DNA of 64,000 bases from Ramlibacter algicola (GCF_016641735.1 NZ_JAEDAO010000001.1:1612001-1676000), one strand, 5' to 3'; positions 33,038 through 40,668 are shown, counted from the first letter of the stretch. Numbers and translations are program-made. Notes: generated by a model not told the origin, from the letters alone.

Positions 33038-33877
33038 ATGGACCACCCCGTTCCCACCCAAGACCGCCTGGTGCTGGTGGACGCACCGTCCGCGCTGCAC
33101 GTGCGGACCGCGCGCGGCACCGATGCGCAGGCATCCTGCGCGGCCTGCCACCTGCGCGACAACTGCGTCGCGGTGCTGGCCGATGGCGCCTCGGAAGCGG
33201 GCCACCTGCTGGTCGGCCGGCGGCGGCTGCGCAAGGGCGAACTGCTGTTTCGCGAAGGGCAGGCCTGCGCCTACGTCTACGCGGTGCGCGTGGGCACGCT
33301 CAAGACCGCGTTCACGCTGGAGGACGGCTACGAGCAGGTCACCGCCTTCTGCTTCGCAGGCGAGCTCGTGGGCTTCGAAGGGCTGGCGACCGGCCGGCAC
33401 GCGACCTTCGCAGTGGCGCTGGAGGACTCCGAGGTCTGCGCCATCCCGCATGCCGAGCTGATGCGCCTGCCGCCCACGGCGACGGGGCCGGCGCCCGCCG
33501 CGAGGCTGGTGCAGGCGGCGGCGGCGGAACTGGTGCGCGAGCAGGCGGCCAAGGCCGTCGCCTCGCTGCGGCAGGCCGACCCGCGGGTGGCGGCGTTCCT
33601 GCTGGCGCTGGCGGGCCGGATGCGCGAGCGCGGCTTCTCCGGCACGCAGTTCGAGCTGCGCATGTCGCGCGCGGAGATCGGCAGCTACCTGGGGCTGACG
33701 ATGGAAAGCGTCAGCCGCGCCTTGTCCACGTTCGCGGCGCGCGGCTGGATCACGGTGTCCAAGCGCAGCATCCACATCCTGGCGGCCGATGCGCTCGAAT
33801 GCCTGTCGCGCCCCGTGGGGTCGGCCCTCGTGCGCGAGCACTGTCCGGCCGGCCAGCCGCAGGCGCTGGCCGCGTGA
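33038..33877 (+). CDS. fnr: FNR-type oxygen-sensing transcription regulator
   Basis: 279-residue CRP/FNR-family protein with every feature of an oxygen sensor. Cys34, Cys37 and Cys43 are spaced C-x2-C-x5-C exactly as in E. coli FNR, and Cys134 (SEVCAIPHAE) matches Cys122, so four ligands for an oxygen-labile [4Fe-4S] cluster are present. The cNMP-like barrel spans about 55-160 and the dimer helix about 160-190. The recognition helix reads LGLTMESVSRAL (E-x2-S-R), which in FNR reads TTGAT half-sites. In-frame ATG at 32993 would add 15 residues; I prefer 33038 because the repeat upstream is then intergenic. Target sites of the right type surround the gene. Confidence 0.92.
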   Translation: MDHPVPTQDRLVLVDAPSALHVRTARGTDAQASCAACHLRDNCVAVLADGASEAGHLLVGRRRLRKGELLFREGQACAYVYAVRVGTLKTAFTLEDGYEQVTAFCFAGELVGFEGLATGRHATFAVALEDSEVCAIPHAELMRLPPTATGPAPAARLVQAAAAELVREQAAKAVASLRQADPRVAAFLLALAGRMRERGFSGTQFELRMSRAEIGSYLGLTMESVSRALSTFAARGWITVSKRSIHILAADALECLSRPVGSALVREHCPAGQPQALAA

Positions 33878-33888
33878 GGCGCCCGCAG

Positions 33889-34518
33889 CTAGAGGCGTGA
33901 CGAAGCGAACGCGATCAGCTCGGCACCGGTGCGCAGTTCCAGCTTCTGCTTGATGTTCGCGCGGTGCGAATCGACCGTGCGCACGCTCAGGTGCAGCGCG
34001 GTGGCGATCTCCTTGGTGGTCTTGCCCGACTTGAGCTGCTCGAGGATCTGGAGCTCGCGCGTGGTCAGGTGGTCCTGCGTCGCCGAAGGCAGGGCGTCCC
34101 GGCGCCGCGCCGCCCTGGCCGCGAGGTGGGCGACGACGGCGGCGCTGGCCCACTTCGAGCCGGCAAGCGCCGCGCGTGCCGCCGGCACCACGTTGGCGTG
34201 CGCCGTTTCCTTCATGACGTAGCCGGCGGCGCCCAGGGCAAGCACCGGCTCGGCGTAAAGCAATTCGTCCTGCATCGAGACGACGAGCACCGGCCGCGGC
34301 GACTGCGCCGCCAGCACGCGGCGCACCGTGTCCAGTCCGTGCGAGTCGCCGATGCCCATGTCGGTCACCACCAGGTCCGGGCGCAGTTCCGCCATGGCCG
34401 CCAACCCGGCGGCGAGCGACTGCGCGGACGCGACCACGTGCAGTCCGGCGGCACGCATCAGCGTGTCGATCCCGAAGCGGACGATGTCGTGGTCGTCGAT
34501 CAACAGCACGGTGGCCAT
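33889..34518 (-). CDS. NarL/FixJ-family response regulator
   Basis: 209 residues. Receiver domain 1-120 with acidic pocket Asp8/Asp9, phosphoacceptor Asp53 (LVVTDMGIGDS) and Lys103 (YVMKETAH). LuxR-type helix-turn-helix at about 148-205 (LTTRELQILEQLKSGKTTKE, LHLSVRTVDSHRANIKQKL). Convergent with fnr (12-base gap). GGGGAG before the ATG is the ribosome site and overlaps an inverted repeat. Likely partner is the PAS kinase at 27466, since the frame directly upstream holds only a PAS remnant. Confidence 0.92.
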   Translation of the reverse strand: MATVLLIDDHDIVRFGIDTLMRAAGLHVVASAQSLAAGLAAMAELRPDLVVTDMGIGDSHGLDTVRRVLAAQSPRPVLVVSMQDELLYAEPVLALGAAGYVMKETAHANVVPAARAALAGSKWASAAVVAHLAARAARRRDALPSATQDHLTTRELQILEQLKSGKTTKEIATALHLSVRTVDSHRANIKQKLELRTGAELIAFASSRL

Positions 34519-34583
34519 GGAACTCCCCAGGTGCCGGGCGGCGCGCCAACGCCGTCGTCGTGCGCACCTGGCTCCGCAGTTCC
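34519..34583 (-). promoter_or_regulatory. Inverted repeat in the leader of the response regulator gene
   Basis: GGAACT (34519-34524) pairs with AGTTCC (34578-34583), and CAGGTGC (34528-34534) with GCACCTG (34564-34570). The outer arm touches the start codon and the ribosome site GGGGAG lies between the two arms, so the leader can fold over its own ribosome site. Rest of the 316-base gap up to aroG holds only the PAS remnant. Confidence 0.45.
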
Positions 34584-34708
34584 AACATGGCTGCCGGCCC
34601 GCCGGACGTCCAGCGGCGTTTCTCCCGGTTACCCGTCAGGGGCCGTGGTGCGTCCAGCCGCCGCCGGCGCGACGCGCGTTGACTGCCAAGGCCAGGCGTC
34701 GCGGGCCG

Positions 34709-34834
34709 TCAGCGCGGCAGGCCTTCGCATGCGACGAGGGCCATGCCGATCGGCGCATCGTCGAGGGTGAGCCGGAAGCGCTCCTCGCTCTCGCGCAGCG
34801 TCGCTTCCGGGGACCGCGGGTCCGGGCCGGCTCG
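34709..34834 (-). pseudogene. Remnant of a PAS-domain sensor protein
   Basis: Directly after the aroG stop and in the same frame are 41 codons encoding EATLRESEERFRLTLDDAPI followed by GMALV, then a short unrelated tail and a stop. This is the classic start of a PAS domain in a sensor kinase; the rest is gone. There is no start codon apart from an internal ATG, so it is not an independent gene. It reads toward the response regulator and may be what is left of its cognate kinase. Confidence 0.7.
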
Positions 34835-35932
34835 TCAGGTCCGGGTCGGGCGCGGCCGTGCCGTGACCGCGGCCGCCAGCGATCGCAGCAGCTCCTCCGT
34901 CGCCTCCCACCCCAGGCAGGCGTCGGTGATCGACACGCCGTGCTGCAGCGGGGCGCCGGGCTTGAGGTCCTGCCGTCCTGCGCGCAAGTGGCTTTCCACC
35001 ATCAGGCCCAGGATGCGGTGCTCGCCGGCTTCGACCTGGCCCGCCAGTGCCTTCGCGACGTCCACCTGCCGCTCGTACTTCTTCTCCGAGTTGCCGTGCG
35101 AGCAGTCGACCATCACGCGTTCGGTCACGCCGGACTTGCGCAGCACCGCGCACGCGGCCTCGATGTCCTGCGGCGAGTAGTTCGGCCCGCGCGAGCCGCC
35201 GCGCAGGATGACATGGCAGTCCTCGTTGCCACTGGTCTCGAAGACCGCGGCGACGCCCATCTTGGTCATGCCCATGAACGCGTGCGATGCCTTGCACGCG
35301 ACCAGCGCATCGGCCGCCATCTGCACGCTGCCGTCGGTTCCGTTCTTGAAGCCGATGGCGCACGACAGGCCCGACGCGAGCTGCCGGTGGCTGGGGCTCT
35401 CGGTCGTGCGCGCGCCGATCGCGCCCCACGAGATCAGGTCGGACAGGTACTGCGGGCTGAGCAGGTCCAGGAACTCGGTGCCCGCCGGCACGCCCAGCCG
35501 CGCGATCTCCAGCAGCAGGCGCCGCGCGAGGCGCAGGCCTTCGTTCACGCGGTACGTGCCGTCCAGCGACGGGTCGTTGATGAAGCCCTTCCAGCCGACG
35601 GTGGTGCGCGGCTTCTCGAAGTAGACGCGCATCACGAGCAGCAGCGCGTCGTCGAGCTCGCGCGCGAGCCCCTGCAGCCGCCGCGCGTACTCGATCGCCT
35701 GGTCGTAGTCGTGGATGGAGCAGGGCCCGACGACCACCAGCAGGCGCGGATCGCGGCCATGCACGACGTCCGCCACGCGGCGCCGGCTTGCGGCCACGAA
35801 GTCGTTCACGGCCGCGTCGGCCGGGATGTCCTGCTGCAGCAGCGCGGGCGAGATCAGCGGCCGGATCTGGCGGATGCGGACGTCGTCGACGTTCGCGGCG
35901 GCAGGCTCGTCTTCCAGGCGGGCGGGGGTCAT
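34835..35932 (-). CDS. aroG: 3-deoxy-7-phosphoheptulonate synthase (DAHP synthase, AroG type)
   Basis: 365-residue class I-alpha DAHP synthase, joining phosphoenolpyruvate and erythrose 4-phosphate in the first step of the shikimate pathway. Conserved pieces are VVVGPCSIHDYDQAIEYA, VMRVYFEKPRTTVGWKGFIN, GAIGARTTESPSHRQLASGL, GFKNGTDG and VMVDCSHGNSEKK, with the metal ligands Cys in GPCS, His in CSHGN and the C-terminal Glu/Asp. Placement beside the low-oxygen island is unusual; no other aromatic synthesis gene is near. The reading frame continues into a PAS remnant after its TGA. Confidence 0.95.
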   Translation of the reverse strand: MTPARLEDEPAAANVDDVRIRQIRPLISPALLQQDIPADAAVNDFVAASRRRVADVVHGRDPRLLVVVGPCSIHDYDQAIEYARRLQGLARELDDALLLVMRVYFEKPRTTVGWKGFINDPSLDGTYRVNEGLRLARRLLLEIARLGVPAGTEFLDLLSPQYLSDLISWGAIGARTTESPSHRQLASGLSCAIGFKNGTDGSVQMAADALVACKASHAFMGMTKMGVAAVFETSGNEDCHVILRGGSRGPNYSPQDIEAACAVLRKSGVTERVMVDCSHGNSEKKYERQVDVAKALAGQVEAGEHRILGLMVESHLRAGRQDLKPGAPLQHGVSITDACLGWEATEELLRSLAAAVTARPRPTRT

Positions 35933-35965
35933 CGCGGCATTGTCGCTGCCCGGCCGCTGCTGCCC

Positions 35966-35987
35966 TAGGAGCGCAGGCTCCTACACT
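35966..35987. promoter_or_regulatory. Perfect palindrome and -10 between aroG and the aldolase gene
   Basis: TAGGAGC (35966-35972) and GCTCCTA (35977-35983) form a 7-bp perfect inverted repeat, and TACACT (35982-35987) could be the -10 of the aldolase gene, starting near 35994. Its 13-mer GCGCAGGCTCCTA recurs exactly at 38773-38785 before dsrE. A repressor site is plausible; the binding protein is unknown. Confidence 0.5.
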
Positions 35988-36017
35988 GTCGTGCAAGCCT
36001 CAACGGGAGCACGAGCG

Positions 36018-36764
36018 ATGAAGGACCTGAACGACGACGCGTGGCGCGCACGCGTCCACCTGGCCGCGGCCAACCGCCTGGCCGTCCACGACGACCTGGA
36101 GGAGGGCATCGACAACCACTTCACGATGCGCGTGCCAGGCCAGGACGACCGCTACCTCGTGCTGCCGTTCGGCCTGCACTGGTCGGAAGCGAAGGCCAGC
36201 AACCTGATCGTGTTCAACGAGGCGGGCGAAGTGCTCGAAGGCGAAGGCACGCTCGAGCTGAGCGCGCTGAGCATCCACGCGCCGCTGCACCGGCTCACCG
36301 GCGCCAACGTCATCCTGCACACCCACCAGACCTGGGCGCTGGCGCTGAACATGCTGGAGGACAACCGCCTGCTACCGGCCAGCCAGACCGCCGCCTTCCT
36401 CACGCGCAGCATCGCGTATGACGACGGCTACACCGGGCTGGCCGCGTCGCTGAGCGAAGGCGAGCGCCTGGCGCGCGTGCTCGGCGACAAGCAGATCATG
36501 TTCATGAAGAACCACGGCGTGCTCGTCACCGGCGACACGGTGGGGCAGGCGTACCGGCGCCTGTACAAGCTGGAACGCGTCTGCCGCGCGCAGGTCCTCG
36601 CGATGTCGACCGGCAAGCCGATCGCGCTGCTGGACGAAGCGACGGAAAGGAAAGTGGCGGCGCCGAACCCGCGCAACAGCCACTCGCAGGCCGAGCGCGA
36701 GGCGCTGTACTTCGCGGCCATGATGCGCGTGCTGGATCGGGAGATGCCCGGCTACGCGGAGTGA
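36018..36764 (+). CDS. Class II aldolase/adducin family protein
   Basis: 248 residues of the FucA/AraD zinc aldolase fold, acting on a phosphorylated or free sugar acid. Metal-site histidines appear in ILHTHQTWALAL (about residue 95) and MKNHGVLVTGDTV (about residue 163), and HFTMRVPGQ near residue 34 corresponds to the N-terminal substrate loop. GGGAG precedes the ATG. Similar proteins occur next to hydroxypyruvate isomerase or as stand-alone genes; the substrate is not predictable. Confidence 0.88.
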   Translation: MKDLNDDAWRARVHLAAANRLAVHDDLEEGIDNHFTMRVPGQDDRYLVLPFGLHWSEAKASNLIVFNEAGEVLEGEGTLELSALSIHAPLHRLTGANVILHTHQTWALALNMLEDNRLLPASQTAAFLTRSIAYDDGYTGLAASLSEGERLARVLGDKQIMFMKNHGVLVTGDTVGQAYRRLYKLERVCRAQVLAMSTGKPIALLDEATERKVAAPNPRNSHSQAEREALYFAAMMRVLDREMPGYAE

Positions 36765-36788
36765 GGCACCGCCGCCGGCGACGAGCCG

Positions 36789-37505
36789 TCACGTGAAGAG
36801 CATGAGCAGCCGACCCGCGATGGCCCGGCTGCTGTCGAACAGCTCGGCGATCTCGAAGGTCACCACGAACAGCATGAAATGGAACAGCGCCGGCCGGGTC
36901 GTGGAGGCTGCCAGGATGCGCTGCACGCCCCGGCTGGCCGGCAGGACCAGGTTCCCGATCCAGCAGGCGGCGACGCCGATCGCCGCCCCGGCGACGATGT
37001 CGCTGAAGTAGTGCAGGCCCAGGTACAGCCGGGGCAGGGCGACCACGGCGAAGGCGTAGAGCGCCGCGAGGACCCCCGCCCGCCTCGACACGAAGAACAG
37101 GCCGGTCGCCAGCGCGAAGAACAGCACGGCATGGTCGCTGGGAAACGAACTCGCCTTGGCCAGCTCGGCGCCCGCGGCGCCGTACGGGGCCAGGAACCCC
37201 AGCTCGGCGTCGTGGATCGGCCGGACGCGAAACGGCAAGGCGATGACCAGCAACCGGCCGACCGCCAGCGCGGCCAGGCAGCTGAGGATCGTGGCGATCA
37301 CGTGCGCCCGGTCGACGGTGGCCTCCCGCCCTTGCTCCCGGCGGAACCAGGCCCACCACAGCGCGGCGACCGCGACCGCTCCCTTGGTCAGGTCGTTCTC
37401 GGTCAGCAACGCGACGGCGTTGTCGAACGCCCAGGATGTCCTGGCGAATCCGTTCAGTCCGGACAGGATCGCGTGGTCGAGGGAAGTGATCGGGTTCACG
37501 GCCAT
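36789..37505 (-). CDS. PAP2-type membrane phosphatase
   Basis: 238-residue membrane protein with six predicted helices. The three acid-phosphatase motifs are visible: ALPFRVRPI (motif 1, incomplete Lys), SFPSDHAVLFF (motif 2 with catalytic His) and ALPRLYLGLHYFSDIVAG (motif 3). It likely removes phosphate from undecaprenyl pyrophosphate or phosphatidic acid. Start chosen at MAVNPITSLDHAIL; ATGs 13 and 19 codons upstream are possible. Convergent with the aldolase gene and divergent from the YeeE/YedE transporter. Confidence 0.82.
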   Translation of the reverse strand: MAVNPITSLDHAILSGLNGFARTSWAFDNAVALLTENDLTKGAVAVAALWWAWFRREQGREATVDRAHVIATILSCLAALAVGRLLVIALPFRVRPIHDAELGFLAPYGAAGAELAKASSFPSDHAVLFFALATGLFFVSRRAGVLAALYAFAVVALPRLYLGLHYFSDIVAGAAIGVAACWIGNLVLPASRGVQRILAASTTRPALFHFMLFVVTFEIAELFDSSRAIAGRLLMLFT

Positions 37506-37615
37506 GGCGTCCGCACGCAGCAGCATCGAATGCGCACCGCCCGACACGGGCGCGCGTTGCATGATGCCCCAAGGTCACGGCGGAGTGGCGCTGCAGGCGT
37601 CCCTAGAATGCCCCG

Positions 37616-38767
37616 ATGGAGTCTGCAGATGTTTCCTCGCTGGCCCGGGCCGTCCTCTGGGGAGCTTTCGCCCTCGCGGCCTGCTTCGGCGCCCTCGTGC
37701 GCTGGAGTGGCTTTTGCACGATGGGCGCCGTCAGCGATGCGGTGGTGCTCGGCGACCGCACCCGGCTGGGCCAGTGGGCGATCGCGACCGGTGTCGCCGT
37801 GCTCGGCTTTGCGGCGCTGTCGGCCGCCGGCATCGTGGGCGCGGCCCAGACGCTCTATGCCACGCCGCGGTGGCTGTGGCTGTCGGGGCTGGCCGGCGGC
37901 ACCGTCTTCGGCTTCGGCATGGTGTTGTCGTCGGGCTGCATCAGCAAGGCGCTGGTGCGCGTCGGCGGCGGCAACCTGAAGGCGGTGGTCGTCGTGGTGG
38001 TCGCGGCCGTGGCGGGATTCGCCACGCTCAAGGGCATCACGGCCGTGCTGCGTGCGCGGACCGTCGACCTCGTGGCGGTGGACATGGGACGCAACGCGGA
38101 CCTCGCGTCGTGGCTGTCGGCGCAAGCACAGCTCGCGCCCGGCGCCGCCGCCCTGCTGGCCGGCGTGGCCGTCGGCCTGCCGCTGCTGGCCTGGGCCGCA
38201 TGGCAGGGCGGGGTTCGCAGCGCGCCGGTTGCCGGCGCCGGTGCGGGTATCGGCCTGCTCGTGATCGCCATGTGGTTGCTCACTGGCGGCGTGGGCCACG
38301 TGGCGGAACACCCGGAGACCCTGCAGGAAGCCTGGCTGGCGACGAACACGGGCCGCGCCGAGGCCTTCAGTTTCGCGGGGCCGATCGCCTATGCGCTGGA
38401 CTGGCTGCTGTTCTTCAGCGATGCCAACAAGCGGCTGACGGTCGGCATCGTGTCGGTGCCGGGCGTGATCGCCGGGTCGGCGGCCGTGGCGCTGCTGCGC
38501 GGCGAGTTCCGCTGGGAAGGCTTCGCGGGCACCGCGGACCTGGGCCACCACCTGGCCGGGGCGCTGCTCATGGGCATCGGGGGCGTGACGGCGTTCGGCT
38601 GCAGCATCGGGCAGGGCGTGTCGGGGCTGGCCACGCTCAGCCTGACGAGCTTCGTGGCCGTGCCTGCGATGCTCGCGGGTGCCGTGCTTGGCGTGCGCTA
38701 CCAGACGTGGCGCATCGATCGCGACGAGGCGCGGGCCGCGCCCACGCTGCGCGACCAGGTGGCCTAG
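37616..38767 (+). CDS. YeeE/YedE (TsuA/SoxT-like) sulfur-compound transporter
   Basis: 383 residues, about nine to ten hydrophobic helices. The three cysteine motifs that pass thiosulfate through TsuA are present: Cys34 in SGFCTMG, Cys108 in SSGCIS and Cys329 in FGCSIGQG. At the head of a sox cluster such proteins are called SoxT and may import thiosulfate or a sulfur signal. Start ATG at 37616 (MESADVSSLARAVLWG). A 94-base gap with a promoter separates it from dsrE. Confidence 0.88.
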   Translation: MESADVSSLARAVLWGAFALAACFGALVRWSGFCTMGAVSDAVVLGDRTRLGQWAIATGVAVLGFAALSAAGIVGAAQTLYATPRWLWLSGLAGGTVFGFGMVLSSGCISKALVRVGGGNLKAVVVVVVAAVAGFATLKGITAVLRARTVDLVAVDMGRNADLASWLSAQAQLAPGAAALLAGVAVGLPLLAWAAWQGGVRSAPVAGAGAGIGLLVIAMWLLTGGVGHVAEHPETLQEAWLATNTGRAEAFSFAGPIAYALDWLLFFSDANKRLTVGIVSVPGVIAGSAAVALLRGEFRWEGFAGTADLGHHLAGALLMGIGGVTAFGCSIGQGVSGLATLSLTSFVAVPAMLAGAVLGVRYQTWRIDRDEARAAPTLRDQVA

Positions 38768-38781
38768 GGGCCGCGCAGGCT

Positions 38782-38829
38782 CCTAGGGTCTTCCCCCGGG
38801 GCCCAAACAAAAGCCGTCGCTTATATTCG
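38782..38829 (+). promoter_or_regulatory. Promoter and ArsR-type half-site before the dsrE-soxR-soxH unit
   Basis: TATATTCG (38822-38829) covers the -10 and equals one arm of the palindrome before soxC. CCTAGG (38782-38787) stands 40 bases upstream of it, as at soxC (39 bases). A second CCTAGG lies at 38764-38769. Both features are probably sites for sox regulators, the first for the ArsR-type protein encoded here. Confidence 0.55.
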
Positions 38830-38861
38830 TCGCGGGGCACTTGGCCCCGCGGAGGCCCCCC

Positions 38862-39290
38862 ATGTCGATCCTCATCCGCCGATTCCTCGCGCTGGTCGCG
38901 CTGCTGGCGCTCGCCGGCTTCGCGCAGGCCCAGGACAAGGTCGTCTACCACTTCGACGACACCGACACCCAGGCGACCAAGGGCTTGCGCAACATCCGCA
39001 ACCACCTGGACGTCGCGCCCGACACCAAGATCGTCGTCGTCACCCACGCGGCGGGCATCGACTTCCTGATGGAAGGCGCGCGCGACAAGAAGAACCCGAA
39101 CATCGATTACGCGTCGCTGGTCAGCGCGCTCAAGGCTCGTGGCGTTCGCTTCGAGGTCTGCGAGATCACGCTGAAGACGCGCAACATCCCGAAGGACAAG
39201 TTCATCCTGGATGCGGAGTTCACGCCGTCCGGCGTGGTGCGCATCGGCCAGCTGCAGTCGCGCGAGCACTACGCGTACATCAAGCCCTGA
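38862..39290 (+). CDS. Periplasmic DsrE-family protein
   Basis: 142 residues with a signal peptide ending at AGFAQAQD (about residue 25). The DsrE/DsrF-like domain follows: VVYHFDDTDTQATKGLRNIR, IVVVTHAAGIDFLMEGARDK and the cysteine in RFEVCEITLKTRN (residue about 105) where sulfur-carrier members hold persulfide. Proteins of this type sit in many sox clusters and may bind or relay sulfane sulfur. The soxR-like gene starts 1 base after its stop. Confidence 0.85.
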   Translation: MSILIRRFLALVALLALAGFAQAQDKVVYHFDDTDTQATKGLRNIRNHLDVAPDTKIVVVTHAAGIDFLMEGARDKKNPNIDYASLVSALKARGVRFEVCEITLKTRNIPKDKFILDAEFTPSGVVRIGQLQSREHYAYIKP

Positions 39291-39291
39291 C

Positions 39292-39639
39292 ATGCCTGCC
39301 ACCGCCGCCCGCCAGGCCGCCCGCGACAACCCGGCCGTCGAGACCGACGAGGTCTTCGAGCTGGCCGCGGAGATCTTCCGCGTGATGTCGGCGCCGATGC
39401 GGCTGAAGATCATCAGCAGCCTGTGCAACGGCGAGAAGAACGTGAGCGAACTGCTGGCCGAGATCGACACGACGCAGCCCAACATGTCGCAGCACCTGAA
39501 CACGCTCTTCAAGGCCGGCGTGCTGGGCCGCCGGCGCGAGGGCGTGCAGATCTACTACCGCATCGTCAACGACCGCGTCGTCACGCTCTGCCGCGCGGTC
39601 TGCACCCAGATCGCGATCGAGTCGGACGTCTCCCGTTGA
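39292..39639 (+). CDS. soxR: ArsR-family regulator of the sox cluster (SoxR/SqrR-like)
   Basis: 115-residue winged-helix repressor: RVMSAPMRLKIISSLCNGEK, TTQPNMSQHLNTLFKAGVLG and the wing GRRREGVQIYYRI. Cys45 and the pair Cys100/Cys104 are placed like the two thiols by which SqrR, BigR and SoxR-type repressors sense persulfide, though the spacing is a little shorter. It is expected to repress the sox promoters at 38822 and 40644 until sulfane sulfur is present. Not related to the MerR-type SoxR of E. coli. Confidence 0.85.
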   Translation: MPATAARQAARDNPAVETDEVFELAAEIFRVMSAPMRLKIISSLCNGEKNVSELLAEIDTTQPNMSQHLNTLFKAGVLGRRREGVQIYYRIVNDRVVTLCRAVCTQIAIESDVSR

Positions 39640-39644
39640 CCGGC

Positions 39645-40592
39645 ATGTCCCGCCAGCGCGCCGGCGCCATCGTCCTCCTGCTGTGGCTCGCGCTGGCGCG
39701 CGCCGCGTTCGCGCAGTCGCCGCCCGCGGTCGTCCCCCAGCAGCTGTCCGCCTCCGCCTGGTTCGTCCAGGGCCAGTCGGCGCTGGGCTCGCCGGCCAAC
39801 CGCAACTTCATCTCCAACGCGGGGTTCGTGGTCACGCCCGCCGGCGTGGTTGTGATCGACGCGCTCGGTTCGCCGGCGCTCGCGCGCGAGATGCTGGCGG
39901 CCATCCGCAAGATCACGCCGCAACCGGTGACGCACGTCGTGCTCACGCACTACCACGCCGACCACGTGTACGGGCTGCAGGAATACAAGGCCGCCGGCGC
40001 GCGCATCGTCGCCCACCAGCGCGGGCGCGAGTACCTCAACTCGGACACCGCGCGCCTGCGGCTCGAGGCGTCGCGCAAGGACCTCGCTCCCTGGATCGAT
40101 GCGCAGACGCAGCTCGTGCAGGCGGACGAGTGGATCGACGGCCCGCGCGAGCTCGTCGTCGGCGGCGTGCGGCTGCAGGTCGTGCCGGTCGGGCCGGCCC
40201 ACACGGTCGAGGACGTCGTCGTCTACCTGCCTTCGGAAAAGGTCCTGTTCGCCGGCGACCTCGTGTTCCGCAACCGGATCCCGTTCGTGGGGCAGGCCAA
40301 CAGCCGCCACTGGATCGCGGCGCTCGACCAGCTGCTGCAGTTCGGCGCGCAGGTCGTCGTGCCCGGGCACGGGCCCGCGTCGCGCGACGCGAAGGCGGAC
40401 ATGGAACTCACCCGCGACTACCTGCAGCACCTGCGCCGCGTGATGGGGCAGGCCGCGCGCAACCTCGAGCCCTTCGAGGAGGCGTACGCCGCGGCGGACT
40501 GGAGCCGGTTCGAGCACCTGCCGCTCTTCCATGCCGCCAACCGCATGAATGCGTACAACACCTATCTCCTGATGGAACAGGAGAAGGACTGA
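39645..40592 (+). CDS. soxH: Metallo-beta-lactamase fold hydrolase (SoxH-like)
   Basis: 315 residues with a signal peptide ending AAFAQSPP (about residue 25). The metal motif HYHADHVYGL (H-x-H-x-D-H) lies near residue 102, with further ligands in GPAHTVEDVVVYLP and the Asp of LFAGDLVF, and VPGHGPAS. This is the quinoprotein-relay/SoxH type of sox clusters. It is not essential for thiosulfate oxidation where tested and its substrate is unknown. Symbol is by context. Confidence 0.8.
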   Translation: MSRQRAGAIVLLLWLALARAAFAQSPPAVVPQQLSASAWFVQGQSALGSPANRNFISNAGFVVTPAGVVVIDALGSPALAREMLAAIRKITPQPVTHVVLTHYHADHVYGLQEYKAAGARIVAHQRGREYLNSDTARLRLEASRKDLAPWIDAQTQLVQADEWIDGPRELVVGGVRLQVVPVGPAHTVEDVVVYLPSEKVLFAGDLVFRNRIPFVGQANSRHWIAALDQLLQFGAQVVVPGHGPASRDAKADMELTRDYLQHLRRVMGQAARNLEPFEEAYAAADWSRFEHLPLFHAANRMNAYNTYLLMEQEKD

Positions 40593-40604
40593 TGCGCGCG
40601 CGCC

Positions 40605-40665
40605 CCTAGGAAAACCCCAGAACCGCCGCGGGCGTCCCGCTTATATATTTGTGAATCCGAATATA
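40605..40665 (+). promoter_or_regulatory. Promoter and ArsR-type operator of the soxCDYZAXB operon
   Basis: TATATTTG (40644-40651) and CGAATATA (40658-40665) form an inverted repeat with one mismatch and a 6-base spacer, overlapping the -10 TATATT. CCTAGG (40605-40610) lies 39 bases upstream. The palindrome ends 3 bases before the soxC ATG at 40669, so repressor binding would block the promoter directly. Confidence 0.65.
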
Positions 40666-40668
40666 GCG

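Noticed and set aside
34975..34992. GCGCGCAAGTGG inside aroG, similar to one arm of an FNR-type site
   Set aside because: Inside coding sequence and without a second half.
40651..40668. GTG start for soxC giving six more residues
   Set aside because: It would sit inside the operator and -10; the ATG at 40669 leaves room for a short leader and a proper Tat signal.
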